Of a stretch of DNA of 64,000 nt, positions 1 through 12,200 are shown piece by piece; positions within the stretch are counted from its first letter, which is position 1; every line of letters begins with the position of its first letter. The position numbers were made by a program, and so were the translations under genes. The notes under the pieces were generated by a model. It saw only the letters and a program-made list of their open reading frames with translations, had not been told where the DNA came from and made no database searches. Source of the DNA: Citrus sinensis (taxonomy: Eukaryota; Streptophyta; Magnoliopsida; Sapindales; Rutaceae); assembly GCF_022201045.2 (NCBI RefSeq), contig NC_068563.1:2666001-2730000 (forward strand), in the 5' to 3' direction.

Positions 1-463
1 AATGTTTATGCCAGGTGGTTAAATATTGAAATGTAAAATATTATTGAATTAGTGGCTAGCTTTGTTTTTTTGTTTTTTTTTTTCAAATTGATTTCATTTA
101 TAGATAGTAAAACTTTGTTCAAAAGTCATTGTCAAAATCTAAGCATGATTTATTTCACTTTCTATACTAATTATTATCATTTTTATTATCCAATCTTATA
201 AAATATCAAACATAAGATAACATTGTTGTAGTGTTGTTCGACATTACACCAAGTAAAACATAATAATCCAGTTTATTTCAATCTAATTTAATCCAATCTA
301 ATATTAAAAATTAATTCAATCTAATCTTGTCTTCCAAATATAACCTCATAGCTCCACTTGAGACATTTATTTGCCTCATTGAGTTCTTACAACTAATATC
401 AAAATAGATCTTCCATATAAATTGATCTCTGAAATTTATTTGTCATTAAATAATTTTCTCTCG
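1..463. other. Intergenic, no gene seen
   Basis: AT-rich sequence with no credible reading frame. At 225-235 it contains TTGTTGTAGTG, the reverse complement of a CACTA-type terminus, but I found no partner end facing it. Confidence 0.6.
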
Positions 464-1034
464 ATTCAATTTGTGAAATTTATAAAAATAACCTAAAACT
501 TTAGGTATTTTCACAAATAGCCACCCTAATTTTTGGACTAAACAACCATTGGCTTTGAAACGAACAACTCACTTTCTCTTATCTCCCAAAACTCGCGGCA
601 ACTTGATCATCCTCTTTCATTATTGCTTTTCCTGCAAAATCGATGGTGACTCAATAGACTTTTGATGGTAGCATCAATTTCGGCAAGCAGGATGCAGCTA
701 CATTTTCGACAATTGGACAGTGGTTTTTTTTTTTTTTTTTTGTGATTGGACGGTTGCATCTCAAGATTTTGACATTAAAGTAAGGAACTTTTTCTTTTCC
801 ATAATATTGAACCATCAATTTGTTTGTAGTTGAGTTTCATATTTATGTATATTTCATGATAGATGAGCATTTGGTGAATATTATTTTGTGTCAAGTTTCT
901 ATATTACAAGTGGCATGTTAGATGTTTGATAAAATGCCTCTTAAACTTTATTTGTCTCATTTTTTATAGATTAAGGTTGATGGTGCCTTAGGGACATTGT
1001 CGCACAAATGGAAAAACACAACAATTGTTTTCGA

Positions 1035-1260
1035 CGGTAGACACCTGTTACACCAAAATACTCACTTTGTTATTGTGTGACAGGAGCCTGTCGCATAAAT
1101 AGGCAGTGATAACATTGCTGTGTTTGTAAACGATAGGGTGTCTGTTGCACAAGCAACAAGTACCCACTGCTCAAAGACACATCAACTATGTTTTTTTAAG
1201 TTTGTCTCTTGTGCAACATGCGCTTGTCTCTCGTGCAACAGGCGCCTGTCGCTCAAAAAC
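1035..1260. repeat. Cluster of self-complementary GCGCC-centred units inside the small MULE
   Basis: Degenerate units resembling TGCGACAGGCGCCTGTCGCA recur here, for example GTGTGACAGGAGCCTGTCGC near 1074-1095 and GCAACAGGCGCCTGTCGCTC near 1233-1256. A second cluster of the same motif lies at 1800-1935 on the other side of the transposase remnant. The units match those of the large MULE. Confidence 0.7.
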
Positions 1261-1309
1261 ACAATAATGTATGTATAGTTTTTAATTTATATTTCGAGGT
1301 TAATGAATG

Positions 1310-1790
1310 TTAATAACAAATAAAATTTAAATTTTGCCATAAATACAATGGCCAAGAAGTTGTAGGCAAAGTGTAATCCATCTGGTCTAAAAAGGGAATC
1401 GAGTATATAATGAAAATTTTGACAGTGGTGTATTGGAAAGGAAAGTAATCTTGTTTTAGTGATGTCGTCAGTGGTAACACCTCTTCTTCAGCAGTCACTA
1501 GTGTAACACTATTCTCTTCTTCAATAGGCTCTTAATTTGTTACTTTAGGAGATTTGGTAACAAAAATGGGGTTACACCCCTTGTTCACCGAATTAGAACT
1601 TATATGTAACAGAATTCTTACCATTTCATCATCAAGTACATCCATAAGTAGTGAATGTATGAGTTGGGTAGAACATCTTGACTATAACAAACCATTTGTC
1701 AATTTCTCGTGATTTATCAAAACACATTTGAAGAACAAATGACTCCATTAAACCTAAATAATTAAGAAAAGATTTAAAAAATTAATACTT
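1310..1790 (-). pseudogene. Remnant of MULE transposase N-terminal region
   Basis: The 62-residue frame at 1310-1498 has an acidic stretch followed by LPLTTSLKQDYFPFQY, which aligns with LPLRTSLGQHYSPFQN in the transposase of the large MULE. Upstream on the minus strand, the end of the remnant near 1746 (CATTAAACCTAA on the plus strand) matches the start region of that transposase near 51628. No DDE core, SWIM or zinc-knuckle part is present. Non-functional as a transposase. Confidence 0.65.
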
Positions 1791-2692
1791 AAAAAATGCC
1801 TAAATGTGCGACATGCACCTGTAACACATGGGATAGACACCTATCGCACGTGGGATAGGAACTTGTTGCACATTGAAGTTGTGCGATATAAGCCTGTCGC
1901 AAAACCTTAATATGCAACAAGGGTTTGTCTGACATTTTCTACATTCGTCTCCTAACTCATTTTTACTTAAAATATCCACGTAAATTTTAAATAATTTAAA
2001 GATAACAATACACATTGTTTAAAAACAAATACTAACCTTAATTTCTTGTTTTCCAATTGATGATTTGCTGAGTAAAGGGTGGTGAGTTTTGGTTGAGAAT
2101 GTGATTTGTTAGGCATTTTATTGATACATCTGGAAACATTTAGGTACATAAATTACTATATGGCTAGATAAGATAGAAAAACTTAGGGTGGTTAATTTTT
2201 AAAAATTACCAAAATTTTTAGTTTATTTTTATAAATTTCCCATTCAATTTTATTTTCCCAAGAATAAACTTAGAAAAAAATAAAAATTAAACGACTTTAT
2301 AGGAATAATAATATTACTGTAAAGATTATAGAATTCAATGAAGGAAATGGCCGCTTAGTGAGCCAAGGTCTGCCTGCAAATAATGTCTATCCCATGGCTG
2401 CTAGCATGAGAATCACCAAAAAGGTAGGGACAGTTTTGCCTTTTTCGGCCAAGATCGTATTGATTGATGCGTGCTCTCAGTAATCACCCGCATCATTCCC
2501 CAGTCCATACGAACCAACTTTTCACGTCCATTAATTATCCTGGTGTCTGTTTTTCTTCTCGTTGAGCCAGCCGGCGGGCGGACAAGTGGAGGAGCATTTT
2601 TGACAATGAGAAATATCTAATATTAAAAAATATTAATTCTTTATTAAGCTTACTTAATAAAAAAAAATAGTGTTTAATAAAGTTTGATTAGC

Positions 2693-2870
2693 ACTACAAC
2701 AAATGTCTTTTCAGAAATTATTACTTTTCCCTTGAAATTCCTCGATAAAACAAAGGCAAAGCAATCTTTTTGAACTCTGGGGTATTGTCACTGACCTTCC
2801 CCACGGTTTCATGATTTATTACTTAAATGGCAGGAATTCAGAGATTGGCACTTAACTCCCCTCTCTGACT
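2693..2870 (+). mobile_element. Possible solitary CACTA (En/Spm) terminus
   Basis: CACTACAACAAATGTC at 2693 resembles the terminal inverted repeat of CACTA elements. It is followed by a subterminal-looking stretch with repeated AAAGGCAAAGC-like words. No matching opposite end or 3-bp duplication was found, so at most it is a fragment. Confidence 0.28.
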
Positions 2871-3765
2871 CAACAGGATTTTTGTTTTTTTTTTGGGTCA
2901 ATGGTAATGCGTTTACAACTAAAAATTCATTGAATTCTATTTAAATTGTGATTTGTAACTAAGATGATGGAAAGGAAAATGAAAATTTATTGAAAAGTGA
3001 TTTATCACTTGATTAATTAATGAGGGGTTATCTTAATTAGTAAAATCCATAAATTGATAATTTCAAATTTTATTTTGTTTGTAGAATGTAAAATGATTGA
3101 TACACCCTTTTGCCCTATGAATTTGGTCTAATGTTATGTTCAACCGCTGAGGAGGGAGGTTGGTGCATTTTCTGAATACGCCATTAATTTAATTGAAATA
3201 CCACAAAACATGGGGAGGGGTACGTGATAATTCCCCCCAACTCTTTACCTACCAACCCCAACCGCATATGCCGTTTTGGGTCCCACAAGTGTGGATCCTA
3301 GATCCTTTGATACTGTCATACTGAGATCTTCATGTGCTAGAAAGTGTAGTTCACGCGAATACAAGCAGCGTCGACAGCGAGTGATTTCCTTTCTCCCACC
3401 AAAGCCACCAACCTTTTGACCTAATCACGTATTAAAAAATTGCTTCCGGTATAATTAAATACATCTAACCACCCATAGCTTATGTGTACGATTGAGATTT
3501 GAAATAGTGATTTTTAGCTAGGTTAAAAATAAAGATACATTAAAAATTAAAAATATATGTAATATATTATTTATAAAATATATTATATTATAGTCTCTCT
3601 CTATATATATAAATAATAATTAAAAAGTAATTTCTTAAATTATTAAAATAAGGAATAAGATGAAAGATTAAAAAAACTACATAGTTTAATACATTGCAGG
3701 TAAAATATACTGTATTAAAATGTATATTTTATTTTTTTAATAACTTAAGAGATTAATACTACAAT

Positions 3766-3768
<3 letters not shown>

Positions 3769-3806
<38 letters not shown>
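3769..3806. repeat. AT dinucleotide microsatellite
   Basis: About 19 uninterrupted AT units, preceded by other AT-rich low-complexity DNA. Likely length-polymorphic. Confidence 0.95.
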
Positions 3807-3808
<2 letters not shown>

Positions 3809-5366
3809 TTACATTTAATTAATCTTTATATTGTTTAGGGTGGATAAATTTAACATAAAATAATGAAGTATATTTTTCAATTATTTGCTATATTTAATTA
3901 AATGTTAAATGAATTAGATAATCCGGTTAATTTGGTCTTTTGCGCTGAAAGGCAAATGTGAATTACTTTTTTTTTTGTTGGTTTATCCAGATTAAAAATT
4001 TTGGGCTTTAATAAATTATTAGACAAACATGTAAAGATTTTAGAAAATTTTTGTAGGACAAGAGTATAATGAATCACATAAATAAAATTACACTAAATGA
4101 ATGCACGCACAAACACATTATAATTATTTTGTTTCATATCCTAAATAAAATGTGAAGCAACAAGCACATAAAAGAAATAATAAAGGCGCATCTTTGTCAT
4201 CCCTTCTAGGGAGATGTCGCAACTTATGCACGACTCCTGTCTTCTCTTTGTTAGTCTATCGGTCAGGCTTTGATGTGAGAAGAGGCTGATGTCTGTGTTC
4301 AATCTTTATATTTCATTTGTGGTTTTGATTATTTGGTGGTTCGTTGATCCAACATTCACAAGAGTGAAGGTCATTGGATCAATAGAGGGATTCTACACTA
4401 GAGGCTATAACCTTGGGATCATTTTTTAATTTGGGAGACGCTGTACCTAGTCCTTTAAATAAAAGAGATCTTGTATTCGCAATAGAGGAATTATATGGAG
4501 AGACGACATATTGTTGACTTATAAGTCTTGCTTGACAGAGGAGGCAAAAGACGTGTGGTGCATGTGAACTATTCATTTGGTGAGGTTATAATAAGATGGC
4601 GGCAATTACTAAAAGGGAATCTCATATTGTGTAATGTTCCAATAATTAGTAATCTCTTAAATTTAATGAATTCCTTGAAAAAAACACTCCTTAATAAAAT
4701 GTAACTCCTATCTTGAACTTTTACTTTCGTTACATGAAGTTATATCAACTAGATTATTTTTTCGGTTAACAAAAACATCTTAGTTATATAACAAATGATA
4801 TGTTGATAATGCAAGACTTAGATTTATGCCCTAGTGCCATCATGATTCCATGATTGATGTGAAAGTTTTATTTAGTGTGAAATATATAAAATTTATCATG
4901 AAACTCTTGTATGATGAAAATTACAAATAAAATATTTTTAAAAAATGATTAAATATGTAAAAATGAATGAGTTCAAACGTTAACATATATAAAAATATAT
5001 AGGAAAAATAAATGAACTGATCATTCAAATAATGTAAATATTACGTTTTTAGCTTAGATAAAAAAAATTTTAAAGAAACTATTCTAGATTAAGATTAGAA
5101 TGTCAAAAATTACAAATTCTAAAATATACACGACCAAACGAAAACTTTTTTTTTTTTAATAATTAAGGAAACCAAAACCAACTTTGCTAAAACAAGATGA
5201 AAAAACAGAGCAAATGAGGCTTTACCACCTCCACAACCACGCGCAAAACACAACACACGCTTGCATAAACCCTGATTTCAGTGTCTGGTTCACACCAACA
5301 CCTGAACAAAACCCTCGTTCGTTTGCTGCCTCACTCACCATCTCACCAACCATCCAAACACGCCAC

Positions 5367-5376
5367 TATTATAAAT
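5367..5376 (+). promoter_or_regulatory. TATA-box of the phosphoglycerate dehydrogenase gene
   Basis: TATTATAAAT lies 84-93 bp upstream of the ATG at 5460, within a C/T-rich leader. Spacing suits a transcription start near 5400 and a 5' leader of about 60 nt. Inferred from sequence only. Confidence 0.5.
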
Positions 5377-5459
5377 TCATATTTCTCCATACATCTCTCC
5401 CGCTCTCGCTCCACTGCACTCCCTCTCCCCATACGACGCCGCTTTAACCACCCCGAAAA

Positions 5460-8072
5460 ATGGCCACGTCAGCAGCCTCCTGCGCTGCCTCCCTCCGTCA
5501 GCCTTCCCTCAAGCTATCACTGTCTTCCAAACACTCTCTTTCCCCTCTATTCTCCGTCTCCTTCAACCACAAGCGGGCCCCGCCGCGGCTCGTAATAATC
5601 GCATCCGCCGCCGCCGACGGCATCTCCTCAAAACCGACCGTTTTGATCGCCGAGAAGCTCGGACAGGCCGGCTTGGATCTTCTCAACGAGTTCGCCAACG
5701 TGGACTGCGCATACAACTTGTCGCCAGAGGAGCTCTGCACGAAGATCTCGCTCTGCGACGCGCTGATCGTGCGCAGCGGCACGAAGGTCAATCGCGACGT
5801 GTTCGAGTCGTCAGCTGGAAGGTTGAAGGTCGTTGGGAGAGCCGGTGTTGGTATTGATAATGTGGATCTGGCTGCGGCTACTGAGTTTGGTTGCTTGGTT
5901 GTGAACGCGCCGACGGCGAATACCGTTGCGGCTGCTGAGCATGGGATCGCGCTTTTGGCTGCCATGGCTAGAAATGTCGCCCAGGCTGATGCCTCTGTTA
6001 AGGCTGGTGAGCTTTTATAGCTTATTGTTTTCTTTTTGAGTTTCTTTGCCGCATTATATCGAACGTGTTGGAGATTTAAAAAGCTAAATGACCAACTTTG
6101 GGTTTATAAAGTAAGAAAAGGCGCAATTTTTAAGTAAAATGTATTGTCGTGTTTGAGTGATAATTAGCAAAAGTCTTAACAAGTTCCAATAGAATCTGAA
6201 AAACCGATTTAGAATCTCGAAACAATGAAAAAAAATTGTTTTTATTTTTTATCTCATCTTTATTGACTTGATGGGAACTTATAGTACACTGTGAGATCTG
6301 GTGGGATCTTTATGCAGCAACTGTAAATTCACAGCATCTGTATCTAACATATCTGCGATTAGGATAGTACAAAATGTAGAGTTATAGTTTACTACTTTGG
6401 TGTAAGGAGGTTTGGTTTCTTGAAATGTTCTTTTATTTTTATCTTTTTTTAATTTCTAGGAAAGTGGCAAAGGAACAAATATGTGGGTGTCTCCCTTGTG
6501 GGTAAAACACTTGCTGTATTGGGATTCGGAAAGGTTGGATCAGAAGTTGCTCGTCGTGCCAAGGGTCTGGGTATGCATGTCATTGCACATGATCCGTATG
6601 CACCAGCTGATCGTGCTCGTGCTATCGGTGTGGACCTTGTGAGCTTTGATGAAGCAATAGCGACTGCAGATTTCATCTCTTTGCATATGCCTCTTACGCC
6701 TGCTACTTCAAAGGTGCTCAATGATGAAACTTTTGGAAAAATGAAGAAGGGTGTTAGAATTATTAATGTTGCTCGTGGAGGAGTGATTGATGAAGAAGCT
6801 CTGGTGAGAGCCCTGGACTCTGGACGTGTTGCTCAGGTGAGCCTCCTCATAATTTGAAGTATGAATGTATTTGCTGTCAAGAAGAGTGAATGATGCTTCT
6901 CTTCTTTTCAGGCGGCTCTTGATGTTTTCACAGAGGAGCCACCACCAGCAGATAGTAAGCTGGTACAGCATGAGAGGGTTACTGTGACTCCACATCTTGG
7001 TGCTAGTACAATGGAGGCTCAGGTGTGTTTAATAATCAGTTTGATGCATGCTGCCCTTTTTTGTATTAATTTTATTTTTATAACTGTGTTTAGTGTTATC
7101 TAACCATGCATCGCTTGGTTTGGTTTCAGGAAGGAGTTGCTATTGAAATTGCTGAGGCTGTTGTTGGAGCCTTGAAGGGAGAGCTTGCTGCCACTGCAGT
7201 TAATGCACCAATGGTTCCTGCTGAGGTATTATCTTATGTTCTCAGTTTTACTCTCCCTGATCTTAGTGTTCAGATGAGATAACATAGCTCAAATAAAAAG
7301 CCTTTATTCAACAACATCCAAATAATGGCTGCCTTAGCAAGATGGAGAAAAGATTGAAGGTGAATAAGTTTTCACTTCTTGTCATTATTCTCAATTGCAG
7401 GTCCTTACAGAGTTGAAACCATTTGTTGAACTGGCTGAGAAACTTGGTCGGCTTGCTGTCCAACTGGTAGCAGGAGGAAGTGGTGTGAAAACCGTGAAAG
7501 TGTCGTATGCTTCTTCGAGGGCCCCAGATGACCTTGACACAAGATTGCTCCGTGCCATGATCACCAAGGGTCTGATTGAGCCCATATCCGATGTTTTTGT
7601 GAACTTAGTTAATGCTGATTACACAGCCAAACAGAGAGGCCTCCGGTTAACTGAAGAACGAATTCTCCTAGATGGTTCACCTGAGAGTCCACTCGAATTC
7701 ATCCAGGTTCAGATTGCCAATGTGGAATCAAAATTTGCCAGTGCCATATCCGAGTCTGGGGAGATCAAGGTCGAGGGACGAGTGAAGGATGGAGTTCCAC
7801 ATTTGACAAAGGTAGGATCTTTTGAGGTGGATGTGAGTTTGGAAGGCAGCATCATACTCTGCAGACAGGTTGATCAGCCGGGTATGATCGGCACAGTGGG
7901 AAGTATTTTGGGAAGTGAGAATGTGAATGTCAGTTTCATGAGTGTTGGAAGGGTTGCTCCCCGGAAGCATGCAGTGATGGCAATTGGAGTGGATGAACAA
8001 CCCCGCAAAGAAACTTTGAAAAAGATTGGCGATGTTCCCGCCATAGAAGAGTTTGTTTTCCTTAAGTTGTAA
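5460..8072 (+). CDS. PGDH1: D-3-phosphoglycerate dehydrogenase, chloroplastic
   Basis: Five exons: 5460-6006, 6460-6836, 6912-7022, 7130-7225 and 7401-8072. They join in frame to 600 residues, against about 603 for Arabidopsis PGDH1. The enzyme oxidises 3-phosphoglycerate to 3-phosphohydroxypyruvate with NAD+, the first step of the phosphorylated serine pathway in plastids. The first ~50 residues are Ser/Ala/Pro-rich with basic residues, as in a transit peptide. The Rossmann motif GFGKVG is at 204-209; catalytic Arg288 (NVARGGVID), Glu317 (FTEEPP) and His336 (PHLGAST) are all present. An ASB-type intervening domain follows, then a C-terminal ACT domain (about 528-600, with [13 protein letters not shown]), so allosteric control by serine or other amino acids is possible. 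Which PGDH paralog it is rests on neighbouring SEP1 and cyclase genes, as in the Arabidopsis At4g34200 (EDA9) region. It is convergent with the antiporter gene. Confidence 0.95.
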
Positions 8073-9256
8073 TGTGTCTCAGCGTCACCACCACATCCAA
8101 ATATTTTACGCTATTGTTTTTTCCGTCCTCGGAGAGAGAGAAATTGGTGTCTTTACCGCATTGTAGTGCACGATTCTTAGGACTTTCATTTTACTGTTCT
8201 TTGTTAGGCTGGCAGTTTTAGGAAAGATAAATGAATAATTAATTGTGCTTTGCGAAGAAGGGTTTGTTGTGTGCTTTAATCGAGTTGTTATCATCTTAAA
8301 TTGAAGTTTTCTTTAGTCTGCTTATTTCTTGATTCCTTTCATGGATGATTGGTTCTCAGGCTTACTGACTCTCACAAAACCCTCGGGAAAAAACTGAAGC
8401 AATTTTATTACCGTACATCACATGTGGAATTAAGTTCGGTTGCTCGTGATTAAAGCTCGCCAAAAGATGACACAAAGATATTGAAGTCCTCTTTTTTGTG
8501 CTAAGGTGCTATGATTTTTAAATTAAAAAAAAATGTAACTAAAAAAATAAAAGATTTGGCTAAAACTCCAAATTAGACTAGCAAGTGTATTAAATATTTT
8601 AGTGTAACAATTTTTAACTTACGATTGTCTAACCACAATACCAAACACAGCTTGATTACGGTCGCTTGATCATCCATCATCTTCCTTAAGAAGAATACTC
8701 CACGTTGCTAAAAAGTCAAAGTCAAAGTCAATCGATGAAATTCGAGTATTTGACGATAGCAGAAAACATTCAGCCATGCTACTTTATTCAGATAGACATT
8801 CTGTTTTTCATTTGACGTTTGCCCTCAAGATTCATCTGATAAAAAAAATTTCAAATATGGTACAATGTTCAAATATCCCTGCTTTGAGCAAAGCATATAT
8901 TCCTCTGGTAGGCCTGCCCTTGATGAGCAACTCAAGCTGTTCCTTGATGGTAATAGACGATAGAAATGTTATTGGACTGTGAACCAACATTACATTTTGC
9001 ACTTGTCATAATGCTTCTTTGAGGGCATAAAGATCTAATAAACCTCAATTTATTGAATATAATAACCGTAATTAATTTTTTTGTTTCTGTTCATTAAATT
9101 CTCTATATTCCCCATTAGAAAAATGCATAGATTGCCAAACATCTTCTACCAGTCTCATTCTTCACCGTGTTCATCTCGTGTGAAGCCTCATTTTGAGAAA
9201 TACATTACCCCGTTGGTGGGATCAGAAAGAGAACGTCCAAACCTCAGGACTATCAT
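8073..9256. other. Convergent intergenic region
   Basis: Holds the 3' ends of the dehydrogenase and of the antiporter gene on the opposite strand. AT-rich, with no further gene or repeat recognised. Confidence 0.6.
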
Positions 9257-12200
9257 CTAGGAACCGGGAAGGAAAGGTGCCTGTGCGAGAGTTGTGGGTA
9301 GGGAGAAATGAAGGCTGTTAACTGCCAAATAGGCAGCAATACCAGTAGCATAACCAGCAAAAGCAAAGCCACTCACCTATACAAAGGAGAATGGCTCTTA
9401 TAGTAAATAAAAAAAATAGAATTTTGATCCAAGAGGATAGCATAAAGCTTCAGCAATTACCTTCCGTAAATACCAAAAGAAGTCCACCTTTTCCATTCCC
9501 ATGAATGCAACTCCAGCAGCAGAACCAATAATAAGCATGGACCCACCAGTACCAGCACAATATGCTATCAGCTGCCAAAACTCAGAATCCTGTGGGAAAG
9601 AGGTAAGATCATACATTCCCATTGTTGCTGCAACTAGTGGAACGTTGTCTATTACCGCTGATACGACACCGATTGCACTTGCAATCAGGTCAATATTTGA
9701 AATATGAGCATCAAGATAATTTGCAATTTCCCGGAGAAGACCTGCTGCCTCCAGGCTGGAAAACAAGAATTTCAAATTTCAAATTAGGGGTCTTCTAATG
9801 GCACACTGCAATCTTCTGTACCTAAAGGGAAACAGAGAACCAGGTAGGATTTGTTTTTGTACCTGCTGACAGACAAAAGGATCCCAAGAAAGAAAAGGGC
9901 CCCTTGTGTGTCGATCCGTGATAACGCCTGTGGTACCTTCAGCTTCTGCCTTTCCGATTCACCATAATGAATAGCATCCGTCAGGATCCAAAGAACTCCA
10001 AGTCCAAGCAGAATACCCATGTAAGGAGGCAAACCAGTTAGTGCCTTGAACACTGGAACAAAAATCAGTGCCCCAATACCCACAGCGAAAACAAGCTGTC
10101 CTCTAGGAGCCATCTGTTCAGATGCCAAAACATTGGAAGATTCCTGTCCCTTCCCATTAACTTCACTGAATTGAAGAAGAGAAACTCATATCATTTAATC
10201 CTGTGAGATGACGCTAACCAAATCTTTCCAAAGTTCAAATTCCGTGGCTTTGGTTTAACAAATCAAGAAAAGTACCTAGTCAGCGACAAAAAAGCCAGTG
10301 GAACAGCTAGAGAAACAGCCGAAGGTATAAACAAACTCTGCAAGCACAGAAAACATTTAAATATGTCAGTGAAATAAAATTGTATCCAAGGAGGCAATTA
10401 AACAGCTTATCTAATGTCCATATCATGTGTGAAACCGTCAAAGCATGCCCAGATGAGTATACTTCAAGCGCATTAAGATGTACCATGGGTAGTGTTAAAC
10501 TCTTCCACTAACCTCATACTTGACATGTGATGATTTACTGTGATTCATCTTCACATTCTAATTATCAAGCCGGTTAGGAAGAGAATTTTCCAAATCTGTG
10601 AGCACTTAATTTCAACCTACTTCAAAGTTAACATTTGAAGAAATGTAAGTTCCACCACTCACTTTAGGAACAGAGTTAACTAAAACTTTGCAATTGTACT
10701 TAACCATCCAAACTTTCAGCTACATGGTTCAACTTGGATGGTTCATTGCAGGATCCTGTGCAGTACTTCTCAGACTTGTACAAGGAGGGTCCTTGAGAGA
10801 GACAGAGTAAGACGAAAGTATACATCAACACATTTGAGGAAAGTGTTGCTCTGTTTCTGGGAATAAAAGTTGCAATTTATAGCTGCTCCATGGAAGGCTC
10901 ATCTATATCTAGTTCAATTAACCAAGGCATCTGAGAACACAATCAGGTCACCAGAAATGCACTCTTTGAATGTGAATCATATCCTAGTCATACTTATTAT
11001 ATTAGCAGTGAGCAATTTGAAAACCAGAAAAAGTCTGTCCACTAGTTTCACCAGAACTTCCCAAGTTCATTTTATCTACTTTCTAAAAGTTTTTTTAATA
11101 TGCATCAAGAAAACGAAGAATATTTTTAGCAGACAATACAGTTACTATCATGCATAAACCCCACTAAACAGATGTTTGGGCTACAGAGCGAAGAGAAAAG
11201 ACCTTCATTGTTGGCAATGTGGATATCTGACCATGTATCCATAACATGGTAGTGGTAACATCCCCAATTGGAGTCCATGCACCACCAGCATTTGCTGCTA
11301 TTACAACAACAGCTCCAAGAAGCCTGCAGAAGAAGTCCAAATGTGTGAGTGCAGCTTCAATGAGCCAAGCGATAGTTCATTTCTTCTTAAAGAACAGAAC
11401 ACTGAAGAGAACTAACAAAGAGTTGACTTAGTAGATTCCATTAGAGGGAAGCAGGAAAAAGCCAGAAGCAATTTACACAAAAAATTGAACATTTTAAACC
11501 CATGTAAGTCAATATATGATGATGACTACAATGAATGAAGGTGTCTTTGGAAACATAAAAATGTCCCTATTATCAGACTCAGACTACCAAACATTTGACA
11601 ATATCTTATTAAAAATAGAGTAGGAAATTATGAATTTCAAGACATGATAAAGACTAGCATCAGGAACAGGAAGTGCTCAAGAATACTTTTTAGCATGTCA
11701 CAAAGAATGTATAAGAGCCAGAACTTACTTGCGGTATTCTGAGGGAGGTACTAGTTTTCTCAGCAAAGAAACCATGACAATGGTAGATGTCAAGTTGTCT
11801 AGGATTGAACTAAGGAAAAAGGTCACAAAGCCAATCTGCAATTTTCAGAATAAAAGGTCAAATGCCCTTATTCATGAGGCGATTTGTGAAGCATACAGTA
11901 AAAAAGATGGCTAAACTGCTAAGTATTTCACAAGATGCCTCATTTCACAGCATGTTATGGTTATGGGGAACCGAAAGAAGGTTTAATAGATGCAATATGG
12001 AATTTGTCTCTAGTTACAGAGCATTTGCAGACATGGCCATGCAGCAGAAATAAAGCACCCACCACCCAAAGCAGAGTACGAGGCTTTCGAGTAGTTATAT
12101 TGTCAGTAACCAGCTTAAATCCTTGATGAGCATCCACTATCTCTACAATGGTCATCGCACCAAGCAAGAAAAAAACTATTTCACTGACTTCTGCAGATGC

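Larger units (their letters stand above)
473..2241. mobile_element. Non-autonomous Mutator-like element (MULE), 1.77 kb
   Basis: The ends are inverted repeats: the left begins GTGAAATTTATAAAAATAAC at 473 and the reverse complement of the right end begins GGGAAATTTATAAAAATAAA at 2241; similarity continues for about 60 bp and includes a shared CCACCCTAA. The element is flanked by a perfect 9-bp direct repeat, ATTCAATTT (464-472 and 2242-2250), the target duplication length typical of Mutator. It contains a remnant of the transposase gene and two clusters of self-complementary repeats, both shared with the 7-kb MULE at 45605-52635. It is therefore an internal deletion derivative of the same family and must rely on transposase supplied in trans. 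Confidence 0.88.
2251..5360. other. Intergenic, 3.1 kb without a supportable gene
   Basis: AT-rich DNA with only short frames. It holds a possible CACTA-type end at 2693, an AT microsatellite at 3769-3806 and the upstream region of the dehydrogenase gene. Nothing else recognised. Confidence 0.6.

Noticed and set aside
5498-5965. 155-residue minus-strand frame inside the first dehydrogenase exon
   Set aside because: Shadow of a GC-rich coding exon; the plus-strand frame matches the enzyme and splices correctly.
10870-11157. 95-residue plus-strand frame
   Set aside because: Lies wholly within an intron of the antiporter gene and has no recognisable sequence.
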